64,000 bases of DNA, from positions 1 through 64,000 of the forward strand of contig NZ_BATJ01000011.1 in assembly GCF_000467125.1 (NCBI RefSeq). The letters run 5' to 3'. The notes under the pieces are model-generated. The model worked only from the letters and a program-made list of their open reading frames with translations. It did no database searches and had not been told where the DNA came from. Positions 53,455-62,686 of this stretch are shown piece by piece; the first letter of the stretch is position 1; the number at the start of each line of letters is the position of its first letter. This DNA comes from Vibrio proteolyticus NBRC 13287 (GTDB lineage: Bacteria; Pseudomonadota; Gammaproteobacteria; Enterobacterales; Vibrionaceae). Both the position numbers and the translations under genes were made by a program.

Positions 53455-54228
53455 TTAGAAGTGGTAGTTCACCATTGCACCAACCGCCCATTGGTTTTTG
53501 CTGTCGACCAACGGTGAGTCAGAGATCTCAGAGCCCAGGCGTGAGTATGCGGCAGACTGTGTGACTTCAAGGTTTTTGGTGATTGGCACTACCAACTGGT
53601 AACCAGCGCCATATGAGAAGGTACCATCGCCCTTGTACGCTTTGCGGGTTGCTGTCTGCTCTTTGTCGCGAACACCAAAGTAGTAGTCGACGTAATCTTT
53701 GCTCTGATACGTCACACCAGCAAATGGCACGAAATCGACAGAGCCCAGTTCAATCACGTGTGCGTATTTTACGCCAGTCAGGAAGCCTTTATAACGGCCC
53801 GAAACATCATGTTGATAGAAGGTTGAGACCGTGCCATCGCCCAGTTTAACGTCGGCGTTCAGGCCCATGTCCAGGCTGAGTTTACGGTCTGACATGCCTT
53901 TCAGTACGTCGGCGTCTTTGGCTTCGTACATCAGGCCGCTGGTGCCCAAATAGGCGCTCAGGTTCAGCAGATCGTCATTGTTCCCGAAGAAGCGGTAGTT
54001 CACGCCGCCAAAGTCAGCGTTGAAATCTTCTCCGTGGTAACCGAAGTTCAGCATAGGTGCCCAGTTTTTGTCCTGGCCCTTGTACAGGTCGTTGCTGTAA
54101 GCGGCGCCTGCGCCGACTACCCAACTGCCTTCGTGTGTGTAAATGTTACCGTTGCGAATATAGGTGTCCCCCGCGTAGGCGTGACTAGCAAGTAACGTTG
54201 CTGAAATTAGGAGTGCTAGCTTTTTCAT
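53455..54228 (-). CDS. ompV: MipA/OmpV-family outer-membrane protein
   Basis: 257 residues. Signal peptide MKKLALLISATLLASHAYA and a beta-barrel body with GSWVVGAGAAYSNDLYKGQD, the OmpV/MipA signature, ending AVGAMVNYHF with a terminal Phe. OmpV is a vibrio porin-like protein with immunogenic properties. ATG at 54228 has AAAGGT upstream. Single gene with its own terminator. Confidence 0.85.
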   Translation of the reverse strand: MKKLALLISATLLASHAYAGDTYIRNGNIYTHEGSWVVGAGAAYSNDLYKGQDKNWAPMLNFGYHGEDFNADFGGVNYRFFGNNDDLLNLSAYLGTSGLMYEAKDADVLKGMSDRKLSLDMGLNADVKLGDGTVSTFYQHDVSGRYKGFLTGVKYAHVIELGSVDFVPFAGVTYQSKDYVDYYFGVRDKEQTATRKAYKGDGTFSYGAGYQLVVPITKNLEVTQSAAYSRLGSEISDSPLVDSKNQWAVGAMVNYHF

Positions 54229-54396
54229 CAGATTTACCTTTATTGTGTTCAGGTGATTTGTTTTGAACACTGTACAAAATAAAAGGATCAACGTCTGTCG
54301 GGTTGTGTATGGATATGTATGCTGTAAGCCGAAGAACAGTCAGAATGTGTCTGATCGACGGTCAGAGAAAGGCCGGGAGCCTGAACTCCCGGTTGT

Positions 54397-55050
54397 TTAG
54401 TCGATGAAATCGGCGGTTTGAGTAATGCAGTGTTGAGTCAGTTGCTGATAGCAGTTCTGCATGGTTTGAATGAAGTGACTGGCATCCTCAAAATGGCGGA
54501 TCGGTTCACCGATGACCACGTCACAATTGAATGGGACCAGCATTGCGGTGCCTTTTGGCAGTGAGCGGCCGAGACCGCGCATCACCACTGGTGTGACACT
54601 GCACTGTTCGTGCTGTCTGAGTAAGTGATAGATGCCTTTTTTCAAGCCGCTCATGATTTCCGGCTCGCCGCGGCTGCCTTCCGGGAAAATGATCAGAATG
54701 TCGCCGTTACGCAGCGCCTGGTGGCACTGGTCGAATATGGCATCTCGCTGCTCCCGGGTCGGAGAGCGGCGGATAGGAATGATGCCAATCACGTTTAATG
54801 ACAGCCAGGCGATCAGTTTATTCGCCAGAAAGTAATCGGCGGCTGCGACCGGGCGTACCTTGTGAACCATGCTGATTGGAAATAACGCCAGCAACACTAA
54901 GGTGTCCAGGTGGCTGTTGTGGTTCGCGGCCACAATCACCGGCCCGTGTGTGGGCAGGTTCTGGCGCTGAATGATATTCAGACCGAGGCCGATAAACACC
55001 AGTGGCTTGACAATCAGCAGCACAAACAACATTTTCGGAATCGTTGCCAT
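54397..55050 (-). CDS. PlsC-like 1-acylglycerol-3-phosphate acyltransferase
   Basis: 217 residues, membrane-anchored at the N-terminus. Acyltransferase motif I in VAANHNSHLDTLVLL (H-x4-D), motif III in IIFPEGSRGEPE. It adds an acyl chain to lysophosphatidate-like substrates. It is 7 bp after the CdsA-like gene, third in a lipid operon. As the genome must also have core plsC and cdsA genes, this set may be a second, dedicated path. Confidence 0.85.
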   Translation of the reverse strand: MATIPKMLFVLLIVKPLVFIGLGLNIIQRQNLPTHGPVIVAANHNSHLDTLVLLALFPISMVHKVRPVAAADYFLANKLIAWLSLNVIGIIPIRRSPTREQRDAIFDQCHQALRNGDILIIFPEGSRGEPEIMSGLKKGIYHLLRQHEQCSVTPVVMRGLGRSLPKGTAMLVPFNCDVVIGEPIRHFEDASHFIQTMQNCYQQLTQHCITQTADFID

Positions 55051-55057
55051 ACGCGCC

Positions 55058-55990
55058 TCAGTAGTAGAGATAGTAAATGTAATGGAAAAATAGCGGTGCG
55101 GTAAACATCAGGCTGTCGATCCTGTCTAATATGCCACCGTGACCAGGAATGAACTGGCTGGTGTCCTTGATTTGCAGATCCCGCTTGACCGAGGAAATCA
55201 CCAGATCACCGATAAAACCACTGAACGCGATGATCACGCCGGCCACCAAACCTTGCACAGAATTAAGCGGGGTCAGGTAGGGCGCGATAAAGTAGGCCGC
55301 GGTGATCACGGTGGCAGCACCGCCGATAAACCCTTCCCAGGTCTTGTTCGGGCTCACTTTTGGCACGATCTTATGTTTGCCGAAAGATTTACCCCATACA
55401 TACTGACAAACGTCATTGAACTGAGTGAAGACCAGCAAAAATAGCAGCATGCCCATTGAGCCTGCATTCGGATTCAGATCTGGCAGCACCAACAGGTAGG
55501 CCATGTGGCTGATACAGAACACCGTCAGCATCAATGCCCAGTGAATGATGCCAGCTGAACGGATAAATCCTTTGGTGTCACCAATCAGCACCATCACCAT
55601 TGGCAGGTATAAGAAGACGTAGACGGGAATGAAAATGATGAACATGCCATACCAACCAATCGCCAGCCAGTAATACTGGAAAGGAATGGCAAGGTACGCC
55701 CAGAAGATCACCCGTCGGTCGGTCATGCGGGTAGGCACAATCGAGAGGAACTCCTTCAGGGCCATAAAACTGAGAAAGCCGACAAAGAACAAGGTGTAGT
55801 GCAGCGGCAGGTAAAGCACCACAAAAATGATACCAATCATCCACCACCAAGAGCGGATACGCAGCTTGAGTTCAAGGTAGTCACGGTCTTGATGGCGGCG
55901 AGATAGCCACAGATATACCAGAGTGCCGATGATCAGCACACCGAGGATAGCGATCATCAGATACAGAGAATGAGATGGGATCTTAGTCAT
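55058..55990 (-). CDS. CdsA-like phosphatidate cytidylyltransferase (YnbB-like)
   Basis: 310 residues, about eight membrane segments. The CdsA signature is seen as KVSPNKTWEGFIGGA and then FSGFIGDLVISSVKRDLQIKD...PGHGGILDRIDSL. It makes CDP-diacylglycerol from phosphatidate and CTP. ATG at 55990 has AGGAG upstream, and overlaps the preceding gene by eight bases, so they are coupled. Upstream is a CDP-alcohol transferase, the order of E. coli ynbA-ynbB. Confidence 0.87.
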   Translation of the reverse strand: MTKIPSHSLYLMIAILGVLIIGTLVYLWLSRRHQDRDYLELKLRIRSWWWMIGIIFVVLYLPLHYTLFFVGFLSFMALKEFLSIVPTRMTDRRVIFWAYLAIPFQYYWLAIGWYGMFIIFIPVYVFLYLPMVMVLIGDTKGFIRSAGIIHWALMLTVFCISHMAYLLVLPDLNPNAGSMGMLLFLLVFTQFNDVCQYVWGKSFGKHKIVPKVSPNKTWEGFIGGAATVITAAYFIAPYLTPLNSVQGLVAGVIIAFSGFIGDLVISSVKRDLQIKDTSQFIPGHGGILDRIDSLMFTAPLFFHYIYYLYY

Positions 55991-56678
55991 GGGTATTCGT
56001 CTCCTGTGCTGCGGCCTGATGGGCTTTCGCATGGAAGATGCCACTTAGACGGCGCCAGGTGGTGATAATCGCTCCCACCACCATTACTGTCAGTGCTGCG
56101 TCCATTAAATAGCCAAACCAAGCTGGAAGAAGTGCGAATTGGTGATGAACGAACAGCAGCATCAAAGTGATTGTCAACAGCGCCATACGGTGCTGTTTGG
56201 CCATCGGGCCTCTGAAATCGGCGTCGCAGCCCATACTCACACCCAGTACCCGGACGTAAGCAGTCAGCACCGCGAGTAACGCGGCCAGCCACGCCAAAGA
56301 CATGGCAAACTCCGACTGAGCCGCCAACCCGGCAGCCACAATAAACAGAGGATCGGCGATCCGATCCGGCACGTCGTTAAACAGTTCACCAGCCGGCGTT
56401 TTTTTCCCGCCTTCGACCGCGACCATGCCATCAAACAGATTACACAATAGCCGTAGTTGGATGCATGCGGCGGCAGCGAGCAACCAGAGCGCATGGTGTC
56501 CGTTATCATAGGCCACCAGAGTGGCGGCACCGAGCAGCGCAAAAACGATGCTCATCAGAGAGATGTGATTCGGAGTGATGTTTTTGCGACTGAGCCATAC
56601 GGCGACTCGTCGGGTTAGGGCCACATCGCGCACGGCCAACGGCCGGCGGTTTGCATCCGAATCTGGCTGGTTATCCAT
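55983..56678 (-). CDS. CDP-alcohol phosphatidyltransferase (YnbA-like)
   Basis: 231 residues, about six membrane segments. The CDP-alcohol motif appears as CNLFDGMVAVEGG then GELFNDVPDRIAD, but the usual D-x2-D-G-x2-A-R has Asn for the first Asp and Val for the Arg, so the site is non-canonical. It may attach an alcohol to CDP-diacylglycerol made by the next gene. It starts the three-gene operon of lipid enzymes (CDP-alcohol transferase, CdsA-like, PlsC-like). Confidence 0.8.
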   Translation of the reverse strand: MDNQPDSDANRRPLAVRDVALTRRVAVWLSRKNITPNHISLMSIVFALLGAATLVAYDNGHHALWLLAAAACIQLRLLCNLFDGMVAVEGGKKTPAGELFNDVPDRIADPLFIVAAGLAAQSEFAMSLAWLAALLAVLTAYVRVLGVSMGCDADFRGPMAKQHRMALLTITLMLLFVHHQFALLPAWFGYLMDAALTVMVVGAIITTWRRLSGIFHAKAHQAAAQETNTHD

Positions 56679-56891
56679 ATAAGCCTCACAGACATTGAGA
56701 AATAATTAAAATAAGTGCGCTGCATTATATGAGAATAAGTGCATTCAAAAACATTATTTTTGTCGCTTTGTTGTACAAATTCGGAATAAGTCGTGGCAGT
56801 GATGCCGCCACGGCTGCGTAATTTTTGTGATGAAATCCATCGTCTTAAGATTGATACTTGCCGTTTCCCCTTTTTGTGAAGAAAAGTAAAC

Positions 56892-56919
56892 TTGACATAT
56901 AGTAAGTCAGGCTTACTAT
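56892..56919 (+). promoter_or_regulatory. promoter with MarR-type operator
   Basis: TTGACA (56892-56897) and TACTAT (56914-56919) spaced 16 bp, with a perfect inverted repeat ATAGTAAG-tcagg-CTTACTAT (56899-56919) over the spacer and -10. This suits autorepression by the MarR protein encoded downstream. Confidence 0.8.
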
Positions 56920-56965
56920 TTGGTGTGAAGTTAATCACGTTTCTTATTCATTACAGGTGGCGATC

Positions 56966-57385
56966 ATGGGACAGATTCATGTGGGGTATTTGCTTTCGGA
57001 TGTATGGCGCTTGATCCGCAAGCGTTTTCATCAAGACCCTAATATTCAGGCCATGACGCTTTCACAAGCGAAAGCGCTGAACCTGATTTCACGTCACGAA
57101 GGCATCAAACAGGTCGAACTAGCGGATCTGTTAGAGATCAAACCCATGAGTGTCGTGCGGGTAATTGACCAACTGGTCAGCGAGGGCCTAGTCGAGCGGC
57201 GTCCTAACCCCAATGACCGCCGCGCCCATTTGTTGTACCTCAAGCCTGCCGCCAGTGAGCAACTGGCCATCATCAGTTCGGTTGGCAATACCATCTGGGC
57301 GGATGCACTCGAGGGCCTGAGTGAAGAAGAGAAAAACCAGTTTATTCGCACACTCAACCGAATTCACCACAATCTCGCGAAGTAA
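56966..57385 (+). CDS. MarR-family repressor of the efflux operon
   Basis: 139 residues. The winged helix runs from about 45 to 105, with KQVELADLLEIKPMSVVRVI as recognition region and RRPNPNDRRAHLLYL as the wing. It is upstream of an EmrA-like and EmrB-like pump pair (gap 14 bp), and a palindrome overlaps the promoter. It likely represses the three genes and is released by phenolic or toxic ligands. The ATG is in the frame 9 bases past a GTG. Confidence 0.87.
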   Translation: MGQIHVGYLLSDVWRLIRKRFHQDPNIQAMTLSQAKALNLISRHEGIKQVELADLLEIKPMSVVRVIDQLVSEGLVERRPNPNDRRAHLLYLKPAASEQLAIISSVGNTIWADALEGLSEEEKNQFIRTLNRIHHNLAK

Positions 57386-57399
57386 GTGAGGAAAATGAC

Positions 57400-58464
57400 A
57401 TGTCTCAACCAGTGACAACAAATCCCGAAGCCAGTCAGCTTGCGCCCAAAAATCACAAGAAAAAACGTCTGATGCTGTTGTTGGTCGTCCCAGCCATCGC
57501 CATTGCGGCGTCAGTGGGCATTTACATGCATGGTGGCCGCTATGTGGAAACCGACAACGCGTACGTCAAAGCCGACAAAACGCTGATCAACGCAGAAGTG
57601 TCCGGCCGGATCATCAATGTGCCGGTGGATGAAAATCAACCAGTGAAAGCCGGCGATCTCTTGTTCCAGATTGATCCCGAACCTTATGAGATAGCGGTTG
57701 CCCAGGCACAGGCAAACCTGAAGAGTACGGCAGTGGACCTCAATACCACCAAAGCCGAATATGACAGCAAGTTGGCCAACATTGACACCTCACGCAGTCA
57801 GTTGGCGTACGCCAAACGTGAAGAAAAGCGTCAGGCGAACCTGAAGAAAAACGGTTACAGCTCAGACTCACAGTACGATGCGGCGCATCAGAAAACGCTG
57901 TTGATGGAGCTGGAAGTCAACACCTTACAAAAACAACTCAAACAGGTAGAAGCCAGCTACGGCGGCGACATTCGGGCACCGATCGAAACCAACCCACACT
58001 ATAAGAAAGCGCAGGCCGATCTGGCGAAAGCAGAAAACGATCTGAAGCACGTGAATGTGTATGCGCCGGCCGACGGGGTGGTGAGCAAAGTGATAGAGAA
58101 AGGGGAGTACGCCTCTCCGGGCACGATCGCAATGGTTCTGGTGGCCGATTCGCACCTCTGGGTCGAAGCCAACTTTACTGAAAAAGAGCTGACGAACATT
58201 CGTCAGGGACAGGAGGTGGAAATCAACGTTGATTATGCACCGGATTATACCTGGCATGGCAAAGTGGCCAGTCTGAGCCCTGCCACGGGAGCGGAGTTTT
58301 CGGTTATTCCGGCTCAGAACGCCACCGGTAACTGGGTTAAGATTACTCAGCGGGTTCCTGTCCGTATCCAGATTGAAGATGCTCAAGATGCACCCACGCT
58401 GCGTGCTGGTTTGAGTGCGGTGGTGACGGTGGACACCCAGCATCATCGCGAGCTTTCGCTCTGA
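57400..58464 (+). CDS. EmrA-like membrane fusion protein
   Basis: 354 residues, HlyD/EmrA family. One N-terminal membrane helix (about 22-42), biotinyl-lipoyl half motifs, a coiled-coil middle (about 100-200: ANLKSTAVDLNTTKAEYDSK, LEVNTLQKQLKQVEA), then a beta-barrel. It links an inner-membrane pump to a TolC channel. It follows the MarR gene and precedes the EmrB-like gene by 12 bp. All three form one operon. Confidence 0.9.
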   Translation: MSQPVTTNPEASQLAPKNHKKKRLMLLLVVPAIAIAASVGIYMHGGRYVETDNAYVKADKTLINAEVSGRIINVPVDENQPVKAGDLLFQIDPEPYEIAVAQAQANLKSTAVDLNTTKAEYDSKLANIDTSRSQLAYAKREEKRQANLKKNGYSSDSQYDAAHQKTLLMELEVNTLQKQLKQVEASYGGDIRAPIETNPHYKKAQADLAKAENDLKHVNVYAPADGVVSKVIEKGEYASPGTIAMVLVADSHLWVEANFTEKELTNIRQGQEVEINVDYAPDYTWHGKVASLSPATGAEFSVIPAQNATGNWVKITQRVPVRIQIEDAQDAPTLRAGLSAVVTVDTQHHRELSL

Positions 58465-58476
58465 TAAGGAGGGCAC

Positions 58477-60000
58477 ATGGCTGTTGCTGAACGCGCTCCT
58501 GTGGAACAGGGCGATATAGCCAAACGCGGATTTGTCACCCTGTCGGTGATGCTCGCCACCATTATGCAGGCATTGGATACCACCATTGCCAATGTAGCGT
58601 TGCCCCATATGCGAGGTGCGATGGGAGCAACACAGGATCAGATCTCCTGGGTACTGACGTCTTACATCGTGGCAGCCGCGATTGCGATGCCGTTGACCGG
58701 TTTTGTTGCCGCGCGAATCGGGCGCAAACGTCTGTTTAGCTACTCAGTGATTGGTTTTACGGTCGCGTCGATGTTGTGTGGTGCGGCGCAGTCACTGGAA
58801 CAAATCGTGCTGTTCCGTTTGTTACAGGGGATATTTGGGGCCAGTCTGGTGCCGCTGTCTCAGTCGGTGCTGTTGGACACGTACCCGCGTGAACAACACG
58901 GGTCGGCGATGGCGATGTGGGGCGTCGGCGTGATGGTCGGGCCTATCCTCGGCCCCTCGCTGGGCGGCTGGCTGACCGAATATTACAACTGGCGCTGGGT
59001 GTTTTACATCAATATCCCGTTTGGCATTCTGGCCTGGATGGGGATCTCAGCCTTCGTCAAAGAGACGGAGTTGGATCCCAAGCGTCGTTTTGATCTGTTC
59101 GGTTTTGCTTTGCTCAGTCTGGCGATCGGCAGTCTGCAGATGTTTCTTGACCGGGGGGAGTCGCAAAACTGGTTTGAGAGCATGGAGATAGTGCTTGAGG
59201 CGGCGCTGGCCGGCTTAACCATGTATCTGTTTATCGCTCATATGTTTACGGCTCGTAAGCCGTTCCTGGAACCGCAAATGTTCAGGGACCGAAATTTCAG
59301 CGTCGGGTTGTTATTTGGCTTTATGCTCGGGGTGATCCTGCTGGCGACCATGGCACTGCTGCCGCCGTTTTTGCAGGGATTGATGAATTATCCGGTGATT
59401 GATGTCGGTATTTTGCTGACCCCACGCGGTTTTGGCACCATGGCAGGAATGATGATTGTCGGCCGGATTGCCAATAAAGTTGACCTGCGTTACGTGATTG
59501 CTATCGGTTTGCTGCTGATGATCGTGTCGTTGTGGGAGATGACACTGTTTTCGGTCGATGTGACCAAATGGGACATCATCCGGACCGGGATTGTACAAGG
59601 CTTGGGGCTGGGGTTGACGTTTGTGCCGCTGTCTACGCTGACGTTCTCAACGCTGCCGGCATCGTTTCGTAATGAAGGTACGGCGCTGTTCAGCTTGATT
59701 CGTAACATCGGCAGCAGTATCGGTATTTCGATTGTGACCACTTACTTATCGCATCGGATGCAGATCAATCATGCGGTATTTTCAGAGTACATCACGCCGT
59801 TTAATACAGGCCTGCAACAGGCGATGCAACATGGTATGTACAACATTCACTCGGACATCGGTTTGGTCAGCGTCAACACAGAAGTCACCCGTCAGGCGGC
59901 TATTCTCGGGTATCTGCAGGATTTTCGGTTCATGATGTTTGTGGTGCTGGCGATGTTTCCGTTGCTGGGGCTATTGAGTAAACCCCAGCGCAGAGCGTAA
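58477..60000 (+). CDS. EmrB/QacA-type DHA2 MFS multidrug transporter
   Basis: 507 residues with 14 membrane segments, DHA2 group. Motifs: LDTTIANVALPHMRGAMGA (TM1 end), GFVAARIGRKRLF (loop 2-3), GVMVGPILGPSLGGWLTE (motif C of drug:proton antiporters). It works with the EmrA-like protein and TolC to expel hydrophobic drugs. The operon has its own MarR repressor and ends in a terminator. Confidence 0.9.
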   Translation: MAVAERAPVEQGDIAKRGFVTLSVMLATIMQALDTTIANVALPHMRGAMGATQDQISWVLTSYIVAAAIAMPLTGFVAARIGRKRLFSYSVIGFTVASMLCGAAQSLEQIVLFRLLQGIFGASLVPLSQSVLLDTYPREQHGSAMAMWGVGVMVGPILGPSLGGWLTEYYNWRWVFYINIPFGILAWMGISAFVKETELDPKRRFDLFGFALLSLAIGSLQMFLDRGESQNWFESMEIVLEAALAGLTMYLFIAHMFTARKPFLEPQMFRDRNFSVGLLFGFMLGVILLATMALLPPFLQGLMNYPVIDVGILLTPRGFGTMAGMMIVGRIANKVDLRYVIAIGLLLMIVSLWEMTLFSVDVTKWDIIRTGIVQGLGLGLTFVPLSTLTFSTLPASFRNEGTALFSLIRNIGSSIGISIVTTYLSHRMQINHAVFSEYITPFNTGLQQAMQHGMYNIHSDIGLVSVNTEVTRQAAILGYLQDFRFMMFVVLAMFPLLGLLSKPQRRA

Positions 60001-60021
60001 TACGAGCGGCACCTTGTCAGT

Positions 60022-60050
60022 AAAACCCGGCTTAGGCCGGGTTTTTATTT
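60022..60050 (+). terminator. terminator of the efflux operon
   Basis: AAAACCCGGC-ttag-GCCGGGTTTTTATTT. Confidence 0.85.
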
Positions 60051-60096
60051 GCCTGAAGGTAACGTGAGAGTTGTGTCGTTAAGGGGGATTGTTCAT

Positions 60097-60114
60097 AATG
60101 TTACATGTAACATT
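60097..60114. promoter_or_regulatory. GntR operator before gntR
   Basis: AATGTTACATGTAACATT, a perfect 18-bp palindrome that fits the GntR/LacI-family operator (ATGTTACC-GGTAACAT). It is 20 bp before the ATG, so autoregulation is likely. Confidence 0.8.
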
Positions 60115-60133
60115 ACTGATAATTCACACGTTT

Positions 60134-61141
60134 ATGGCGCAAGCAAACAAGAAAACCCGCACCACACTGCAAGATGTCGCCGATCAGGTTGGCGTCACGA
60201 AAATGACCGTATCGCGCTATATGCGTAATCCCGAATCGGTGGCTGAGAAAACCCGCGAAAAAATTGCCAGGGTGATTGAAGAGATGGGCTACATCGAGAA
60301 CCGCGCGCCGGCGATGTTGTCAAAGTCATCCAGTAAAGCCATTGGGATTTTGCTGCCTTCTTTGTCCAACCAGATTTTTGCCTCATTCGTACAGGGAATT
60401 GAATCGGTGACCAACGCCAACGGATACGAAACGCTGATTGCCCACTTCAGTTACGATCAGGACGAAGAGGAGCGCAAAATTGCGTCGCTGTTGTCGTATC
60501 AGGTTGACGGCCTTATTCTGACCGAAAGCCACCACACCAAACGCACCTTGCAGATGATCCAGAGCGCCGGTGTGCCTGTGGTTGAAACCATGGAGCTGCC
60601 GGAGCATCCGATTGATATGGCCGTGGGAATGAACCACGTCGACGCGTCCTATCAGGCGGTAAAACAGATGCTGGCGGCGGGTAAGCGCACCATCGTGTAT
60701 TTTGGCGCGCGGCTGGATACCCGGACCAAACTGCGGATGCAGGGCTACGATCAAGCGATGCAGGAAGCCGGGCTGACCCCAAAACACATACTGACGGGGG
60801 ACCATTCGAGCTTCTCTTTGGCGCAAACCTTGTTGGATACGGCGCTGCAACAGTATCCGCAACTAGACGGTGTGTTCTGCACCAACGACGATATCGCCAT
60901 CGGCACCATTTTGTCTGCGCAGCAGCGGGGGATGGAGGTGCCGGCACAACTGTCGGTCGTTGGCTACAACGCGCTGGACATCGGCCAAAGTATCCGGCCA
61001 AAGCTCACCAGTGTGGATACTCCGCGTTACGAGATCGGTGAGCGAAGTGCGGAACTGCTGATTGCCGCGCTCAAAGGGACACGGCCTGAGCAGTGTCGGG
61101 TGGATATTGGTTACCGAATTACCGATGGTGACAGCGTCTGA
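60134..61141 (+). CDS. gntR: gluconate operon repressor GntR (LacI family)
   Basis: 335 residues. Helix-turn-helix TLQDVADQVGVTKMTVSRYM near the N-terminus, hinge NRAPAMLSKSSSKAIGILLP, then a sugar-binding domain with FVQGIESVTNANGYETL and CTNDDIAIGT. The sequence style fits E. coli GntR, which senses gluconate. The edd gene near the window's end is a natural target. ATG at 60134 lacks a strong ribosome site. Confidence 0.82.
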   Translation: MAQANKKTRTTLQDVADQVGVTKMTVSRYMRNPESVAEKTREKIARVIEEMGYIENRAPAMLSKSSSKAIGILLPSLSNQIFASFVQGIESVTNANGYETLIAHFSYDQDEEERKIASLLSYQVDGLILTESHHTKRTLQMIQSAGVPVVETMELPEHPIDMAVGMNHVDASYQAVKQMLAAGKRTIVYFGARLDTRTKLRMQGYDQAMQEAGLTPKHILTGDHSSFSLAQTLLDTALQQYPQLDGVFCTNDDIAIGTILSAQQRGMEVPAQLSVVGYNALDIGQSIRPKLTSVDTPRYEIGERSAELLIAALKGTRPEQCRVDIGYRITDGDSV

Positions 61142-61168
61142 GCCGCTGCGGGATTGTGAGGGAGTGTG

Positions 61169-62083
61169 ATGTCACATCAGTTGGACAATTTGGATCTCGA
61201 TCTGATGCGCTTACTCAAAGCGGTGGTCGATAACAAGAGCATTAAACTGGCCGCGATGCAGTTGGGTATTTCTCAGCCCAGTGCCAGTCGAGGAGTGATG
61301 AAGCTCAAACAGGTGTTCAATGACCCGTTGTTTGTGCGCAAAGCGCACGGCGTGGAGCCGTCGCCGATGGCGGTGCGTCTGGCGGCTGAGTTTGACAACA
61401 TGCTGGCGCCATTGGAAAAAGTGCTGCTCGAATTTGAGGAGTTTGATCCCGAGCGTTATACCGGTCATATCTCGCTGGTGGTGGATCCGTATTTGATGGA
61501 CGAGCAAGGCCAGACCTTGCTGACCTGTTGCTATCAGGCATTTCCTCAGGCCACGTTTACCTTCGCCAGCTGGACAGCCTACAGCCAGGATGAAATGCTG
61601 GAAGGGGTTCACGACTACTGCATCCTCGATCAGGAAACTGACATCGCAAAAGACATTTACATGCGTCCGTTGTTCAGTGAAAAAAGAGTCATACTGGCTC
61701 GGAAAAATCACCCCACTCTGAGCGAAACCAACGACTGGGAAACAGTGGCGAGTTTGCCACTGGTCTCATTGCCAGCTCCAGCGTCGTACAAACCACTGTG
61801 TACGGTCGAGTCTGAATACCAGCGCATGGGGTACGAGCCGGATGTGGTGTTGAAGTCTTATAATCTACGGGTCGCGTGTCAGATGTTGCTGGAAACCAAT
61901 GCGATCATGTTTGCCAGCAACAGCTCAGCCCGCCTGATGCCCGAACTGGCGTCTTATACCATGCCGCCTGTCAATCGGGAGTTCAGCCATTTTGTTGTAT
62001 CCGGAGGATATTTACAGGTCTACCGAAATCATCCGTTGCATCAGTACCTCCATCAAGTCCTACAGCAGGTATTTGCCCAGTAA
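61169..62083 (+). CDS. LysR-family transcriptional regulator
   Basis: 304 residues. The N-terminal helix-turn-helix lies in NKSIKLAAMQLGISQPSASR, with the dimer helix DPLFVRKAHGVEPSPMA. It belongs to the LeuO/NodD-like branch. The ATG follows GGAGTGTG. It is upstream of the mdtJI genes on the same strand (about 225 bp gap), and could regulate them. Target unknown. Confidence 0.85.
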   Translation: MSHQLDNLDLDLMRLLKAVVDNKSIKLAAMQLGISQPSASRGVMKLKQVFNDPLFVRKAHGVEPSPMAVRLAAEFDNMLAPLEKVLLEFEEFDPERYTGHISLVVDPYLMDEQGQTLLTCCYQAFPQATFTFASWTAYSQDEMLEGVHDYCILDQETDIAKDIYMRPLFSEKRVILARKNHPTLSETNDWETVASLPLVSLPAPASYKPLCTVESEYQRMGYEPDVVLKSYNLRVACQMLLETNAIMFASNSSARLMPELASYTMPPVNREFSHFVVSGGYLQVYRNHPLHQYLHQVLQQVFAQ

Positions 62084-62308
62084 GGTGCATGGATTTGCTT
62101 AATAAGATATTCAAAAATGAATATCTCAATTACCTGTTCTCTTTTCTTACTGCACGATAATCTTGAAACCACAGAAGAGAAGAGTTGCTTTATATCTTAC
62201 CAATCTGACGTTTCAATTATTCCGTCTGGCCAGACGTATCAGTTAAACCCAGCTGTAATACGCAATTCTCCGTTATGCATATTTTTAAGAACTTGTAGAA
62301 GGTGAATT

Positions 62309-62686
62309 ATGTTTCTTGCACGAATATTTCTGTTATTAGCCATCTCGGCTGAGGTGGCGGGCACCAGTACCATGAAGCTGATTGGCGTGCATGGTTCCTT
62401 GTGGGGCTATGTTGTGATGTACGCTCTGATTTCGGTGTCGTATTACTTTCTTTCACTGGCGGCGAAGAAGATCGCCATCGGTGTGGCGTACGCGGTTTGG
62501 GAAGGGCTGGGCATTGCTCTGATCACCCTGGTGGCGCTGTTCCTGTTCGATGCAGATTTGAACGCTCAGGAGCTGATTGGCTTGGCGATGGCCGTTGTCG
62601 GAATTGTGATGGTGACCAGTGGGGAGCAGCACAGTACCCCAGCCGACAAGACATCGATCTCAACGACGGTGAGGTGTGAATCATGA
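62309..62686 (+). CDS. mdtJ: SMR-family spermidine exporter subunit MdtJ
   Basis: 125 residues with four membrane helices, including the SMR Glu in AISAEVAGTSTMKLIGVHG and AVWEGLGIALITLVA. It matches E. coli MdtJ, which works only with MdtI to expel spermidine. It starts the pair, and its stop overlaps the next ATG (ATGA). GAAGGTG is before ATG. Confidence 0.87.
   Translation: MFLARIFLLLAISAEVAGTSTMKLIGVHGSLWGYVVMYALISVSYYFLSLAAKKIAIGVAYAVWEGLGIALITLVALFLFDADLNAQELIGLAMAVVGIVMVTSGEQHSTPADKTSISTTVRCES

Noticed and set aside
60089..60133. Upstream start of gntR
   Set aside because: It would place the operator palindrome inside the coding region and adds an atypical hydrophobic lead.
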